Below, piece by piece: positions 46,710 to 55,268 of a stretch of 64,000 bases of DNA. The translations under genes were made by a program, and so were the position numbers. Source of the DNA: Acinetobacter sp. HY1485 (lineage in GTDB: Bacteria; Pseudomonadota; Gammaproteobacteria; Pseudomonadales; Moraxellaceae); NCBI RefSeq assembly GCF_027568475.1, contig NZ_JANKZG010000004.1:124001-188000 (forward strand), given 5' to 3'. Each line of letters starts with the position of its first letter. Within the stretch, counting starts at the first letter, position 1. The notes under the pieces were generated by a model that had not been told where the DNA came from, made no database searches, and saw nothing but the letters and a program-made list of their open reading frames with translations.

Positions 46710-47287
46710 TTCCCTTTTAAAGCATATTAATAGACCTATTTTTTGATTTTCACTTTATTTGAGGTTGTAAGAAAAGCTATTGGGTCAAATTTTTAAATAA
46801 GTACAAAAAATAAGCTTGATTTAAGCATTATCTTTGGAAATTAGAAGAATGTTTTACTTAATTTTTCTAAATTCCAAAGTTGATTTAGTTAAAACATATC
46901 AAGAAGTTTTTTTTGATAAAAATTTTGTTTACTTAAAGTTAGAGTAATAGATCTTTTTAAGTCATCTCGTATATTGCAACAGCAAAAAAGCATTTTGAGT
47001 AATTACTCTCTAATTGGAATAGAGTTTTATGGCTGTATGAGCGATTAACCATAATACAGTGAGGTAATTTACTTTTTTTAAACCTCTGAGAGACACAATG
47101 GATTTAAAAAAAAGAGTCAAATACCGTTTACGCTGTAAAATGAATTGCATACTTGCACTTTAGTTTTTGTAAATTTTTTTATTTACGCATAAATAGTCTA
47201 TTTTATAGGAATACAAAAATCCTCTTTTTTCTACATCGTATTTTTGCATTCAAATTTTACAATAGACTTTTAAATTGAGTGTGATCA
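46710..47287. other. AT-rich gene desert with long imperfect inverted repeat
   Basis: 578 bp with no convincing gene. It holds an 18-bp inverted repeat with two mismatches (46832-46849 with 46862-46879, 12-nt loop), and a 21-codon ORF (47098-47163; MDLKKRVKYRLRCKMNCILAL) with a GAGAG upstream, which may be chance. The end carries the promoter region of the following exported-protein gene, not clearly defined. Confidence 0.6.
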
Positions 47288-47845
47288 ATGAAAAAAATAT
47301 TGTTGAGTTGTGTATTGGGTTTTTTAAGTATGCCCGTTTGGGCATCTGTATTACCTGAATATCGTATTGCAAATGGTTTAACACCTACAGCAAATGGACA
47401 ATCTATTACAAGCTTAAAACCGTATGCAGGGCAATTTAGAATTTTAGGCACAAAAACATATACACAAGATGAGCAAGCTAAATTTTCCCCGATTGATTAC
47501 GCTGTAAGTATTGGCATGTTTGCAAGCCCTGACTTTGCTAAGCAAATTCAGGTTAAACAGTACGATCGGTTTTTAAATTGGCAACTTAAAACATTACCTG
47601 TAGCACCTAAAACAGCCATGCAAATGGTCTCTAATATGCATATTGTGCCTGCCAACCCTAAAATTGCGCAACAGATCAAACAAGTGTCACGCGGTGATTT
47701 AGTTAAACTTAAAGGCGACTTAGTTGAAATTAAAGATCAGAATTTAGTATGGCGTTCTTCGCTGAGTCATTTAGACGTTGGAGAGGGCGCTTGTGAATTA
47801 TTTCGAGTAAATTCTATTCAATGGATTGAAAAATCTAAAATCTGA
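47288..47845 (+). CDS. Exported hypothetical protein
   Basis: 185 aa, no recognised family. Residues 1-19 are a clear signal peptide (MKKILLSCVLGFLSMPVWA), so the mature protein begins SVLPEYRI and should be periplasmic. It lacks cysteines apart from one near the C-terminus (CELF). The mature part has alternating short beta-like segments and ends GEGACELFRVNSIQWIEKS. It is followed 63 bp downstream by another exported protein gene on the same strand. Confidence 0.7.
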   Translation: MKKILLSCVLGFLSMPVWASVLPEYRIANGLTPTANGQSITSLKPYAGQFRILGTKTYTQDEQAKFSPIDYAVSIGMFASPDFAKQIQVKQYDRFLNWQLKTLPVAPKTAMQMVSNMHIVPANPKIAQQIKQVSRGDLVKLKGDLVEIKDQNLVWRSSLSHLDVGEGACELFRVNSIQWIEKSKI

Positions 47846-47908
47846 GGTTTAATGTAACAAAGATTTGTAAAAATCTAACTACAGCAGATTTAAACAGCGA
47901 GCAACATC

Positions 47909-48310
47909 ATGAAAAACGTCTTTGGCATGTTGGTGCTTTTGCTTGGGTTAAGTGCGTGTCATAACAGTAGCCCAACGGTAGATGGCAAAACACATGTCTT
48001 TACTTTGAAGCAAAAGTGTCCTGCATTATTAGAGATGAAAGTGGGGCAAAGTTTGATGTTTCATGCACCTGAAAATGTCAGTACAGGGTATGAATGGCAA
48101 ATTAATCAACCATTGGCTTTATTTTCGGTCGAACAATCGAAGCAATCACCTAAAAACGATAAACAAATTGTTGGGCAAGAAACTGAAAAGATTTATCAGT
48201 TTAATGCACAAACCGCAGGCGAGGAAGAAATTGAACTGGTTTATGTTCGCCCTTGGGAAAAAGGTGCACCACCTGCCGAGCAATGGTTTTGTCGGGTTCG
48301 AGTATCGTAA
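47909..48310 (+). CDS. Chagasin-like (I42) protease inhibitor lipoprotein
   Basis: 133 aa with a lipoprotein signal peptide and lipobox LSAC (Cys17). The mature domain shows the three-loop pattern of chagasin/ICP cysteine-protease inhibitors: ENVSTGYEWQI (near 50-60, like the NPTTGY loop), GQETEKIYQF and VYVRPWEKG (near 109-117, like the RPW loop). These inhibit papain-family cysteine proteases. In bacteria the physiological target is usually unknown. Family call rests on the TGY and RPW loops. Confidence 0.7.
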   Translation: MKNVFGMLVLLLGLSACHNSSPTVDGKTHVFTLKQKCPALLEMKVGQSLMFHAPENVSTGYEWQINQPLALFSVEQSKQSPKNDKQIVGQETEKIYQFNAQTAGEEEIELVYVRPWEKGAPPAEQWFCRVRVS

Positions 48311-48313
48311 TAT

Positions 48314-48342
48314 AAAAAAAGCATGATCGTCATGCTTTTTTT
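48314..48342. terminator. Bidirectional terminator overlapping a stop codon
   Basis: AAAAAAAGCATGA and TCATGCTTTTTTT (48314-48326 with 48330-48342) pair around a 3-nt loop. It ends the chagasin-like gene and contains the TGA (48332-48330) of the convergent lipoprotein gene. Confidence 0.92.
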
Positions 48343-48818
48343 GTTTGTGCTTGCCAATGTTGTAACTGATGCTCGGCTTGCAACACAATATTTTTATTTG
48401 GGGCTTGCTGTTGTTGCCCATCTAAAAATTTGAGTTGTTGTTCCCAATAATCGTACAGCATGCCCTGAATATAGTGTCCTTGTGGTGTACTTAGCTCTAA
48501 GTCTTTCAGCATATTAAGCGCAGATAAGGCTTGGTCACGCTTTCGGCGTTGCACAAAATCGGGTTGTAGCGTGTTTTGAGTTTTAAGCTGTTCAAGTTCA
48601 TGATACATCTCATTGCTCATAGTAATAAAATTCGTATTAAACGTATTGAGATGTTCAATATCGGTGGCATCTTCTTGAGTTGCAGAAAATGCTTTGATAT
48701 CCGTTTCTATTGTGGGTTGAGGGGCAGAGCTTTGGGTTTGTTCTGATTGCTGTGGTTGGCAAGCCATCAGCACACCGCTCGTTGCTAATATTGTAAAAAT
48801 AGCTTTAAGTTGATTCAT
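48330..48818 (-). CDS. Hypothetical lipoprotein
   Basis: 162 aa, no recognised family. Residues 1-20 are a lipoprotein signal with lipobox LMAC (Cys20), followed by a Gln/Ser-rich linker and a mostly helical domain rich in Gln and Leu (FVQRRKRDQALSALNMLKDL). Start ATG 48818 lies 14 bp inside the methyltransferase gene, so they are coupled. The stop lies inside the bidirectional terminator. Confidence 0.72.
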   Translation of the reverse strand: MNQLKAIFTILATSGVLMACQPQQSEQTQSSAPQPTIETDIKAFSATQEDATDIEHLNTFNTNFITMSNEMYHELEQLKTQNTLQPDFVQRRKRDQALSALNMLKDLELSTPQGHYIQGMLYDYWEQQLKFLDGQQQQAPNKNIVLQAEHQLQHWQAQTKKA

Positions 48819-49593
48819 GATCTAACCGTTGAAAGTGAAAGGCATAAGTAATATATGGAAACTCAATGATATCTTGAGGATGTTTGCCTAAATATTTAAA
48901 AATAATACGCTCAAAGCGTTGTTTAAGTGCTTGCTGCTGTGGTTTTGGGAGTAGCGCAATAAAACTAGTAGAGAGTAAACGTTGGCTCACCACTTGCTCG
49001 ACTGTTCCTGTATGCACGTAGCAAAAGTGCTGTTCGCTTTCTAACTTAAAATAAGGTTGTTTTTGGAACGCTTTTTTCCAAGATTGATGATAAAAACGTG
49101 GTGTGCCTTGCTCAAAGGGTTTTAACAACTCTGCAAGAGCATGTACCCATTCAATTGAAGTATCACGGTCGTTCCAAACTAAACCCAAATGTCCTTGTGG
49201 TTTGAGTAAACGATGCATTTCTTTAAGGGTGTATTCATGTGCAAACCAATGAAATGCTTGTGCGCTTAATACCGCATCAAAGGCTTGTGTATTGAGTGGA
49301 ACATGATCACTAAACGCAGAAACTACTTCAAGTTCGGGGTGTGCTTTTAAAAATTGTGCCTGCATTTCTTCTACAGGTTCAATGGCAGTGACGTGTGGGG
49401 TAATTCTTTTTAAGTATTGTGTAAATTTACCCGTACCCGATGCTAAGTCAATAACTTGTTTTTGTTCGGATAAATTAAGTGTATTTCGCAGCCAAAATAC
49501 AATATCTTCTGGATAATTAGGACGTGATTGTGCGTACCGCTCTGCACCTAAACGAAAACCATGTTCGGCTGTGGGATGAATGGTGCGACGCAT
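48805..49593 (-). CDS. Class I SAM-dependent methyltransferase
   Basis: 262 aa from ATG 49593 (a TTG at 49605 is the alternative). The Rossmann SAM-binding motif is VIDLASGTGKFTQYL (~50-64), followed by TAIEPVEEM and the post-motif segment FDAVLSAQAFHWF, which is characteristic of the ubiE/COQ5-like small-molecule methyltransferase branch (methylase type 11). The substrate is not predicted. Gene overlaps the downstream lipoprotein by 14 bp. Confidence 0.83.
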   Translation of the reverse strand: MRRTIHPTAEHGFRLGAERYAQSRPNYPEDIVFWLRNTLNLSEQKQVIDLASGTGKFTQYLKRITPHVTAIEPVEEMQAQFLKAHPELEVVSAFSDHVPLNTQAFDAVLSAQAFHWFAHEYTLKEMHRLLKPQGHLGLVWNDRDTSIEWVHALAELLKPFEQGTPRFYHQSWKKAFQKQPYFKLESEQHFCYVHTGTVEQVVSQRLLSTSFIALLPKPQQQALKQRFERIIFKYLGKHPQDIIEFPYITYAFHFQRLDHEST

Positions 49594-49732
49594 AATCTGG
49601 TCCAAGGCACAAGAGTGTTTTAAGCATAGGACAATTACATTGAAAAAGAAATATTGTCTTAGCAGGATTTATACAAAACTATGCCGCTCCATCGGTCATA
49701 ATAACAGCAACAACAACACAAAGGAGTCTGTG

Positions 49733-50569
49733 ATGAAAATTCCAAAACTACAATTACAAGATGGTTATGAAATTCCTGCTTTAGGATTTGGTACGTATAC
49801 ACTTAATGGACACGAAGGTGTCAAAATTATGAGCCAAGCCATCGAACAAGGTTATCGTATGCTTGACAGTGCTTTTAACTATGAAAATGAAGGTGCGGTT
49901 GGACAAGCGGTACGTTTATCTGATGTGCCACGAGATGAATTTTTTATTACTTCTAAACTACCCGGACGCCGTCAACGTTACGAGCAAGCTGTACAAACCA
50001 TAGAAGAATCTTTGTTTCGTGCACAACTTAACTATTACGATTTGTATTTAATCCATTGGCCAAATCCAAAACAAGGCTTATTTGTTGAAGCATGGCAAGC
50101 ACTCATTGATGCACAAAAAAAAGGACAAATTAAATCGATAGGGGTAAGTAATTTTTTACCCGAACATATCGAAACTTTGAAAAAAGAAACTGGCGTTTTA
50201 CCTGTCATTAATCAAGTGGAGCTACATCCATTTTTTAATCAGGAAAAACAACGCGCTTATGACCAATCTCAAGGGATTATAACGATGGCATGGAGTCCAC
50301 TGGGACGTGCAAGTGATGTTTTAACACATCCTGTTTTACAACAAATTGCCCAAGAGGTGGGCTATTCTGTGCCTCAAATCATTCTAAGATGGCAGGTACA
50401 ATTAGGTGTTATTCCAATTCCAAAGTCGGCAAGTCATCAAAACCAAATTGCCAATCAAGAGGTTTTTGATTTTTCTTTAAATGATAATGCAATGCAACGC
50501 ATTAACACACTGACGAAAGCAGATGGGCGTTTAAAAAATCAAGATCCTGCTATTTATGAAGAGTTTTGA
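49733..50569 (+). CDS. Aldo/keto reductase
   Basis: NADPH-dependent carbonyl reductase of the AKR5-type, 278 aa from ATG 49733 with AAGGAG at ideal spacing; an open frame runs 51 codons upstream but lacks family similarity. The catalytic tetrad is visible: Asp and Tyr in MLDSAFNYENE, Lys in FITSKLPG, His in LYLIHWPNP. The cofactor site IPIPKSASHQNQIANQ is in the C-terminal half. Resembles DkgA/YvgN. Probably a detoxifying reductase. Directly followed by the 50572 gene. Confidence 0.9.
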   Translation: MKIPKLQLQDGYEIPALGFGTYTLNGHEGVKIMSQAIEQGYRMLDSAFNYENEGAVGQAVRLSDVPRDEFFITSKLPGRRQRYEQAVQTIEESLFRAQLNYYDLYLIHWPNPKQGLFVEAWQALIDAQKKGQIKSIGVSNFLPEHIETLKKETGVLPVINQVELHPFFNQEKQRAYDQSQGIITMAWSPLGRASDVLTHPVLQQIAQEVGYSVPQIILRWQVQLGVIPIPKSASHQNQIANQEVFDFSLNDNAMQRINTLTKADGRLKNQDPAIYEEF

Positions 50570-50571
50570 AC

Positions 50572-50829
50572 ATGAATAATAACCTCCTCAAAGAAGGCGA
50601 TCATTTTCCACAGGTGACTTTAAACGATGGCACAGTGGTGCAAATAGGTACGGTTGCCAATATGTTGCGTAACATCGAGCGGTATAATGCAGGTGCGCGC
50701 GGTGAGGTGGCAATTCCAACACTCATTAAAGTGGGGTTATTTAACTTGTTTAGTATTAATGAATGGTTGCAAGGCAATAATGCAGGACGCCATTTTGTTG
50801 CACGTGAGGCTCAAATGTACTTTAAATAA
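50572..50829 (+). CDS. Small DUF7709-like protein
   Basis: 85 aa, starting two bases after the aldo/keto reductase stop, so almost certainly its operon partner. Contains GDHFPQVTLNDGTVVQIGTV and RGEVAIPTLIKVGLFNLFS and WLQGNNAGRHF, a pattern I associate with a small family annotated as DUF7709 in Acinetobacter. No signal peptide or catalytic motif is visible. A TTG at 50566 is a weaker start. Its 3' end overlaps the convergent gene by 19 bp. Confidence 0.65.
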   Translation: MNNNLLKEGDHFPQVTLNDGTVVQIGTVANMLRNIERYNAGARGEVAIPTLIKVGLFNLFSINEWLQGNNAGRHFVAREAQMYFK

Positions 50830-51299
50830 AACTGTTGGATATGCTGATTAAGCGATTGCAAGTAAGTGGTTGGTATACGACTTTCTTGCAAAAGCGTAAT
50901 CCAAATTCGGTGGCATTGGTGTAATTGTTGTGAGGTGGTAGTACGTTCTAATTGTCTGATATGACTTTGTGCCAAGAGTCCACAGTATTGTTCTAAGGTT
51001 TCAATCATAAGTTTTTTAATGCCATCAAATCCATCTTCATCAAACACAATACTCACTTGCGGTTGTTTTGGTGAAATAGGGTGGGGCGGTTGTGTTGGCT
51101 TAGTTTTATCTTGAATAAAGCCTAATTCAACTAACTCGTTAAGGAGTTGTGATGAACAAACTTTTTGGCGTGCCTGATCGTTTAAACGTTTAAAATCGGG
51201 TGTATCAATGAGAATGAGAAGTTGTCTTTGTTTAACGGAAAGAATTTTATTGCGTTGTTGCAGTGCAGTGATCCCTTCTGCTGTTTTCGTATAAGACAT
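50811..51299 (-). CDS. Hypothetical protein with winged-helix-like N-terminus
   Basis: 162 aa from ATG 51299 (frame open to 51356). The N-terminus YTKTAEGITALQQRNKILSVKQRQLLILID (split) matches a recurrent N-terminal segment in proteobacterial proteins, consisting of a short helical, DNA-binding-like domain ending LNELVELGFI. After a proline-rich linker (TQPPHPISPKQP) there is a C-terminal helical domain (LMIETLEQYCGLLAQSH). Function unknown. It could be a small regulator. Confidence 0.6.
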   Translation of the reverse strand: MSYTKTAEGITALQQRNKILSVKQRQLLILIDTPDFKRLNDQARQKVCSSQLLNELVELGFIQDKTKPTQPPHPISPKQPQVSIVFDEDGFDGIKKLMIETLEQYCGLLAQSHIRQLERTTTSQQLHQCHRIWITLLQESRIPTTYLQSLNQHIQQFYLKYI

Positions 51300-51530
51300 G
51301 TTCAACATCCATTGAATTTGATCACCGTAATGTGGCAAAAATATATGACAAATCAATGAAAGATCACGTATTTTGTTTGATCTTCGTTATTTTGTGCTTC
51401 ATTTTTTCCATCATCATTTAGTGTTAATATCTAAAGGTGTTATATTTTGTGCCCTTTGAGTATGTCAGCCCCCAAATTTGCGGGGTGAGCGAATCAAATT
51501 GCAATCGATTATTTTAATTTTTGGTGCGTA

Positions 51531-52793
51531 ATGGAAAAGCAAATCATTTTTGAAGATGAACAAATCAGAGTTATTTTTCTACCCGGAAATTCAAAAGAAT
51601 TGATTTTTTCGTTTGGTGATTTGATTACTCGTGCAAAAGGCTTAAGCATTAATGCTGAAAAATCACTAACAAAATATGAATATAACGTGATTGGTATTAT
51701 GCCAAAAGAAAAGTCATGGTTTCCTGTGGCAAGCATGCAAAATATGATGCCTCACGTTCAGCCAATTTTAGACCAATTTGATACTGTGATTGGCTATGGC
51801 GGTTCTATGGGCGGATATGCGGTTTTAAAGTACTCTAAACTACTTAAAATGACGCGTGCCATTTCATTTGTACCGCAATACAGTATTGACCCACAAGAAG
51901 TGGAAGACAGCCGTTATACAGAATTTTTTGATGAGAATTTACATCAAAATATGCACATTACCGCGGACGATGTGTTGCCAAGTACAGAGTATATTATTGT
52001 GTACGACCCGTACTATGCCAATGACCGTGAGCATTATTTAAAGATTAAGCCTTTCATTCCGCATGTACTGACGCTTAAATTGCCATTCACAGGACATGAG
52101 GCATTGTCTGTTTTGGCAAGTTCACGTTTACTCAACGATTTTATTCGTCATCCTTTAGATGCGTCTTATTTTTACGAGCAAATGCGTGAAGTAAAGAAAA
52201 ACAGTAAATTTTACTACCGCAATGTCATTAACAGTTTGATGTCACGCCATAGTAAAGCGTTAGGACGTATCTTAAAAAATAACGACCTACAGTTAGATGC
52301 GCAATATTTAGACCCTAACTTAAAACAACTGATTACCCGTGTGATGTTAAGTCGCCGTCAGGTTACAGAGCAAGATTTACAAAAATTGGGTATTCAGGTG
52401 AATACACCTAAAGAAACGCGCCCACAGCTTCAAGACTGTTTTGGCAATTTCTTGGTGTTTAATATGATTAGCAACAAAGTAGAAAGCTATCCACAAGATG
52501 CCATTGAGCTTAATCATAAATATCTTATTCCAATTTTGGCTAAAGGAACCTGTTTGGCAAAAATTGAGATGAATAGTGAGCGTTATATTGTGGCAATGAA
52601 TGACCGCCGTGTGACGAAGCTATTTAAAGAAGAGGATGCGTTAACGAGTGATATGAGTCCATTGGTGCTTAAAAAATTCACCGATTATTATGTAATCAGT
52701 TATAAAGGGTTAAATTTAAGCAGTGATGATCATGGTTTATGTGCCTTGGTTGAACCGCCTGTTAAAGAGACCGAAAAATTTATTCTGATTTAA
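51531..52793 (+). CDS. Alpha/beta-hydrolase-like protein with extra C-terminal domain
   Basis: 420 aa, not a family I can name. The N-terminal ~210 residues look like an alpha/beta hydrolase: a beta-rich start, the nucleophile elbow GYGGSMGGYAVLKYS (~87-101, Ser-containing G-x-S-x-G variant), YDPYYANDREHY as an acid region and FTGHEALSVL as a catalytic-His region. The rest (~240-420) is a helical and beta segment with no clear match. The reaction is unknown. No signal peptide. A hairpin and free terminator follow it. Confidence 0.62.
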   Translation: MEKQIIFEDEQIRVIFLPGNSKELIFSFGDLITRAKGLSINAEKSLTKYEYNVIGIMPKEKSWFPVASMQNMMPHVQPILDQFDTVIGYGGSMGGYAVLKYSKLLKMTRAISFVPQYSIDPQEVEDSRYTEFFDENLHQNMHITADDVLPSTEYIIVYDPYYANDREHYLKIKPFIPHVLTLKLPFTGHEALSVLASSRLLNDFIRHPLDASYFYEQMREVKKNSKFYYRNVINSLMSRHSKALGRILKNNDLQLDAQYLDPNLKQLITRVMLSRRQVTEQDLQKLGIQVNTPKETRPQLQDCFGNFLVFNMISNKVESYPQDAIELNHKYLIPILAKGTCLAKIEMNSERYIVAMNDRRVTKLFKEEDALTSDMSPLVLKKFTDYYVISYKGLNLSSDDHGLCALVEPPVKETEKFILI

Positions 52794-52799
52794 CAACAA

Positions 52800-52824
52800 G
52801 GCGGGTTGATCACCCGTCTTTTTT
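52800..52824 (+). terminator. Intrinsic terminator after the hydrolase-like gene
   Basis: GGCGGGT (52800-52806) pairs with ACCCGTC (52812-52818, one G-U), five-nt loop, then TTTTTT. Confidence 0.85.
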
Positions 52825-52908
52825 ATAGAAGTCATCTTTCTCCTGTAAAAAAGCTGTGTTATATCTAAAAGATAAATATAAAAAACATGCAAATGAGGGA
52901 CAAATACA

Positions 52909-53865
52909 ATGTTATTTAAGGCAGCTTTTTTGGATTATGCAACACTCGATCAACACGATTTAGATATGCACGAACTGCATCATGTATTTGATGATTTACA
53001 TATTTATGAGCGTACCAACTACTCTCAAGCAGTTGACCGCCTACAAGATGTGAGTGTGGCAATTGTAAATAAGGTACTGCTTGATGCGCATGTATTACAT
53101 CAACTACCAAAGCTAAAACTGATTTTATTGTGTGCCACAGGCACGAATAATGTAGATTTAGACGCGGCTAAAAAGCAAGGCATTGTGGTGTGTAACTGTA
53201 CCAATTATGGCTCTGCATCAGTTGCACAACATACCTTTAGCTTAATTTTGGCACTTGCAACCTCTTTAGTGCAATACGACAAAGACATTAAAGCAGGCGA
53301 GTGGCAAGAGTCTCCACAGTTTTGTATGTTAAATCATCCAATTACTGAGCTTGCAGGTAAAACGATTGGTATTTTGGGTTATGGTGATATTGGACAAACC
53401 GTCGCTAAAATTGCAGAAGCCTTTGGTATGAAGGTGTTAATTGGTAATTTGCCACATCGTCCTAAACAAGCAGATCGTTTAGACTTAAATGAGTTATTGC
53501 CACAGGTGGATGTACTCACGCTTCATTGCCCTTTAACAAGTGATACTCGTAATTTAATTAATGCTGATGCACTTCATTTAATGAAACCGACCGCATTTGT
53601 AATTAATACAGCGCGTGGTGGTATTGTGCATGAAACTGCACTTGCTGAAGCATTGGTAACAGGGGTAATTGCAGGTGCGGCAGTTGATGTACTGACGGTA
53701 GAACCTCCTGAAGAAGGCAATGTATTGTTAGATGATGAAATTCCAAATTTAATTGTGACACCACATACAGCATGGGCAAGTGTAGAAGCACGCCAAAGAA
53801 TGGTCAGCCAACTTGTAGAAAATGCCAAAGCGTTTAAAGCAGGGCAACCAATTCGTCAGGTTTAA
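52909..53865 (+). CDS. D-2-hydroxyacid dehydrogenase (hydroxypyruvate/glycerate type)
   Basis: NAD(P)-dependent enzyme, 318 aa. Shows the NAD-binding GILGYGDIGQTVAKIA (~148-163), NTARGGIVHE with catalytic Arg, DVLTVEPPEEG with catalytic Glu and VTPHTAWAS with catalytic His. The length and motif order match glycerate dehydrogenase HprA or similar. The exact acid is not certain. The stop overlaps that of the convergent small gene by a shared TTAA. Confidence 0.88.
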   Translation: MLFKAAFLDYATLDQHDLDMHELHHVFDDLHIYERTNYSQAVDRLQDVSVAIVNKVLLDAHVLHQLPKLKLILLCATGTNNVDLDAAKKQGIVVCNCTNYGSASVAQHTFSLILALATSLVQYDKDIKAGEWQESPQFCMLNHPITELAGKTIGILGYGDIGQTVAKIAEAFGMKVLIGNLPHRPKQADRLDLNELLPQVDVLTLHCPLTSDTRNLINADALHLMKPTAFVINTARGGIVHETALAEALVTGVIAGAAVDVLTVEPPEEGNVLLDDEIPNLIVTPHTAWASVEARQRMVSQLVENAKAFKAGQPIRQV

Positions 53866-54158
53866 TTAGACAGTTGGTTTTGCTCTATGGGTGTAGGCTG
53901 TGTGTTGGGTGTGCCAACCATCTTTTGTTTAAGTGCTGTACGCTCAGGTTTTGAATTTTTCCAAGATTGCTGTACTCGGTCTACACCACGTTGAGTGGCA
54001 TCGCCTACACGCACTAATGCCTGACCTGTCGTTGTGCTAACCACACGAAAAACACTTGGATTATCTGTACCTGAGTTTAGAGGCTGATTTTCGATAGTGG
54101 GTGTTGCAAAAACGATTGAACTAGACATAACTGAAATAGCAAATAGTATTTTTTTCAT
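53862..54158 (-). CDS. Small exported hypothetical protein
   Basis: 98 aa with a signal peptide (MKKILFAISVMSSSIVFA, cleavage ~18). The mature part is short, basic and low in hydrophobicity, with no cysteine. No family recognised. It may be periplasmic. The gene is convergent with the dehydrogenase, both stops lying in TTAA (53862-53865). Confidence 0.6.
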   Translation of the reverse strand: MKKILFAISVMSSSIVFATPTIENQPLNSGTDNPSVFRVVSTTTGQALVRVGDATQRGVDRVQQSWKNSKPERTALKQKMVGTPNTQPTPIEQNQLSN

Positions 54159-54268
54159 CGCTTAAAAAGTTGTTTGTTTTATACAATATAACGTTACACA
54201 GCATTTTTTTATATAGTTAAATGGTATGTAAAAGGATGACAACTTTTTTAGTTGTCACCCAAGAAGAT

Positions 54269-55102
54269 TCATTGTTCAGTAACAAAGATTGTACTTTCAA
54301 TGACATTTCCCTTTATATCTTTTTCAACACCAATGCATGAGTTATCGGGTGTTTTTAAGAATGACACCCCAAAACTATATGCATTACTACAATCACGTTG
54401 TTTTTGTTCGTCAAATATATTTAAAGAAAAATTATGATTAATATCATAAGCAATTGCCTGAGACATTAATGCAAAGGCTTTATTGGCACCATCAGTAAAG
54501 AGGGCATTATTATTTGCCTCAAGTTCTGGTAATGTATATTTATTTTGTTTGCTAATAAATTGATATTCACGACGTGCTTTTTTATTATTGTTTGCAGCAT
54601 TTAAGAACTCACTGACTACACCATAACTTACAAGAACCTTTGGTTTATATTCAAAAGAAAGATGGGCATAAGGTGTAATTTTAATATCAGACGCTTGGTT
54701 CATTTCTAACATCTTGATATTGGGACTTAATGTTCTGTCTATATCAGTTTTTAAATCCGTATTGAGCAACTTATCAAATTTAATAGCTTGGTTTAAAGTA
54801 CTTTTTTTGATTGCATTATGATTAGCACTTTTATCCATTGCCATTGCAGTCATTGAACCAAGTAAGCCAAAAGTACCTGACCCTAAAGCCGATTGAGATA
54901 AGTTTTTTTGTCCAGAAACTGTTGTTTGCGTATTTTCAATTAAGTGCTGACCTGCAACACTTTTAGAGTGAGATGTTGTTTCTGAAGAAACAGATAAGGT
55001 TTTGTTTACATTTGCTGCTGGGTATTGAATAGAAGTAACGGTATTACATCCAGTGAATGCTGTAGCAATAGGAACTAACAATAAAATATGAGAGAACTTC
55101 AT
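54269..55102 (-). CDS. Hypothetical lipoprotein
   Basis: 277 aa from ATG 55102; the first 11 codons of the open frame are less likely. Lipobox FTGC gives a lipidated Cys near residue 19. The mature protein has an extended Ser/Thr-rich N-terminal linker, a glycine-rich short hydrophobic segment (GSGTFGLLGSMTAMAM) and a C-terminal domain with two Cys (CSNAYSFG; SCIGVEK) that could form a disulfide. No known family was recognised. Confidence 0.68.
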   Translation of the reverse strand: MKFSHILLLVPIATAFTGCNTVTSIQYPAANVNKTLSVSSETTSHSKSVAGQHLIENTQTTVSGQKNLSQSALGSGTFGLLGSMTAMAMDKSANHNAIKKSTLNQAIKFDKLLNTDLKTDIDRTLSPNIKMLEMNQASDIKITPYAHLSFEYKPKVLVSYGVVSEFLNAANNNKKARREYQFISKQNKYTLPELEANNNALFTDGANKAFALMSQAIAYDINHNFSLNIFDEQKQRDCSNAYSFGVSFLKTPDNSCIGVEKDIKGNVIESTIFVTEQ

Positions 55103-55232
55103 AAAAAATATAAAATAAATACTATAAGTGTGCATATTATATTTATTAGAGAGAATTTTTCTAGTTTTAAAAATTAAGTCTTTATTTTATATAAAGAAAA
55201 ATAATGTTTTTTATAGTTTTTAAATATAAGTA

Positions 55233-55263
55233 AAAACAGAGAGCCATCAAAGCTCTCTGTTTT
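55233..55263 (-). terminator. glyQS terminator
   Basis: AAAACAGAGAGC (55233-55244) pairs with GCTCTCTGTTTT (55252-55263), 7-nt loop, just after the glyS stop. Confidence 0.92.
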
Positions 55264-55268
55264 ATTTA

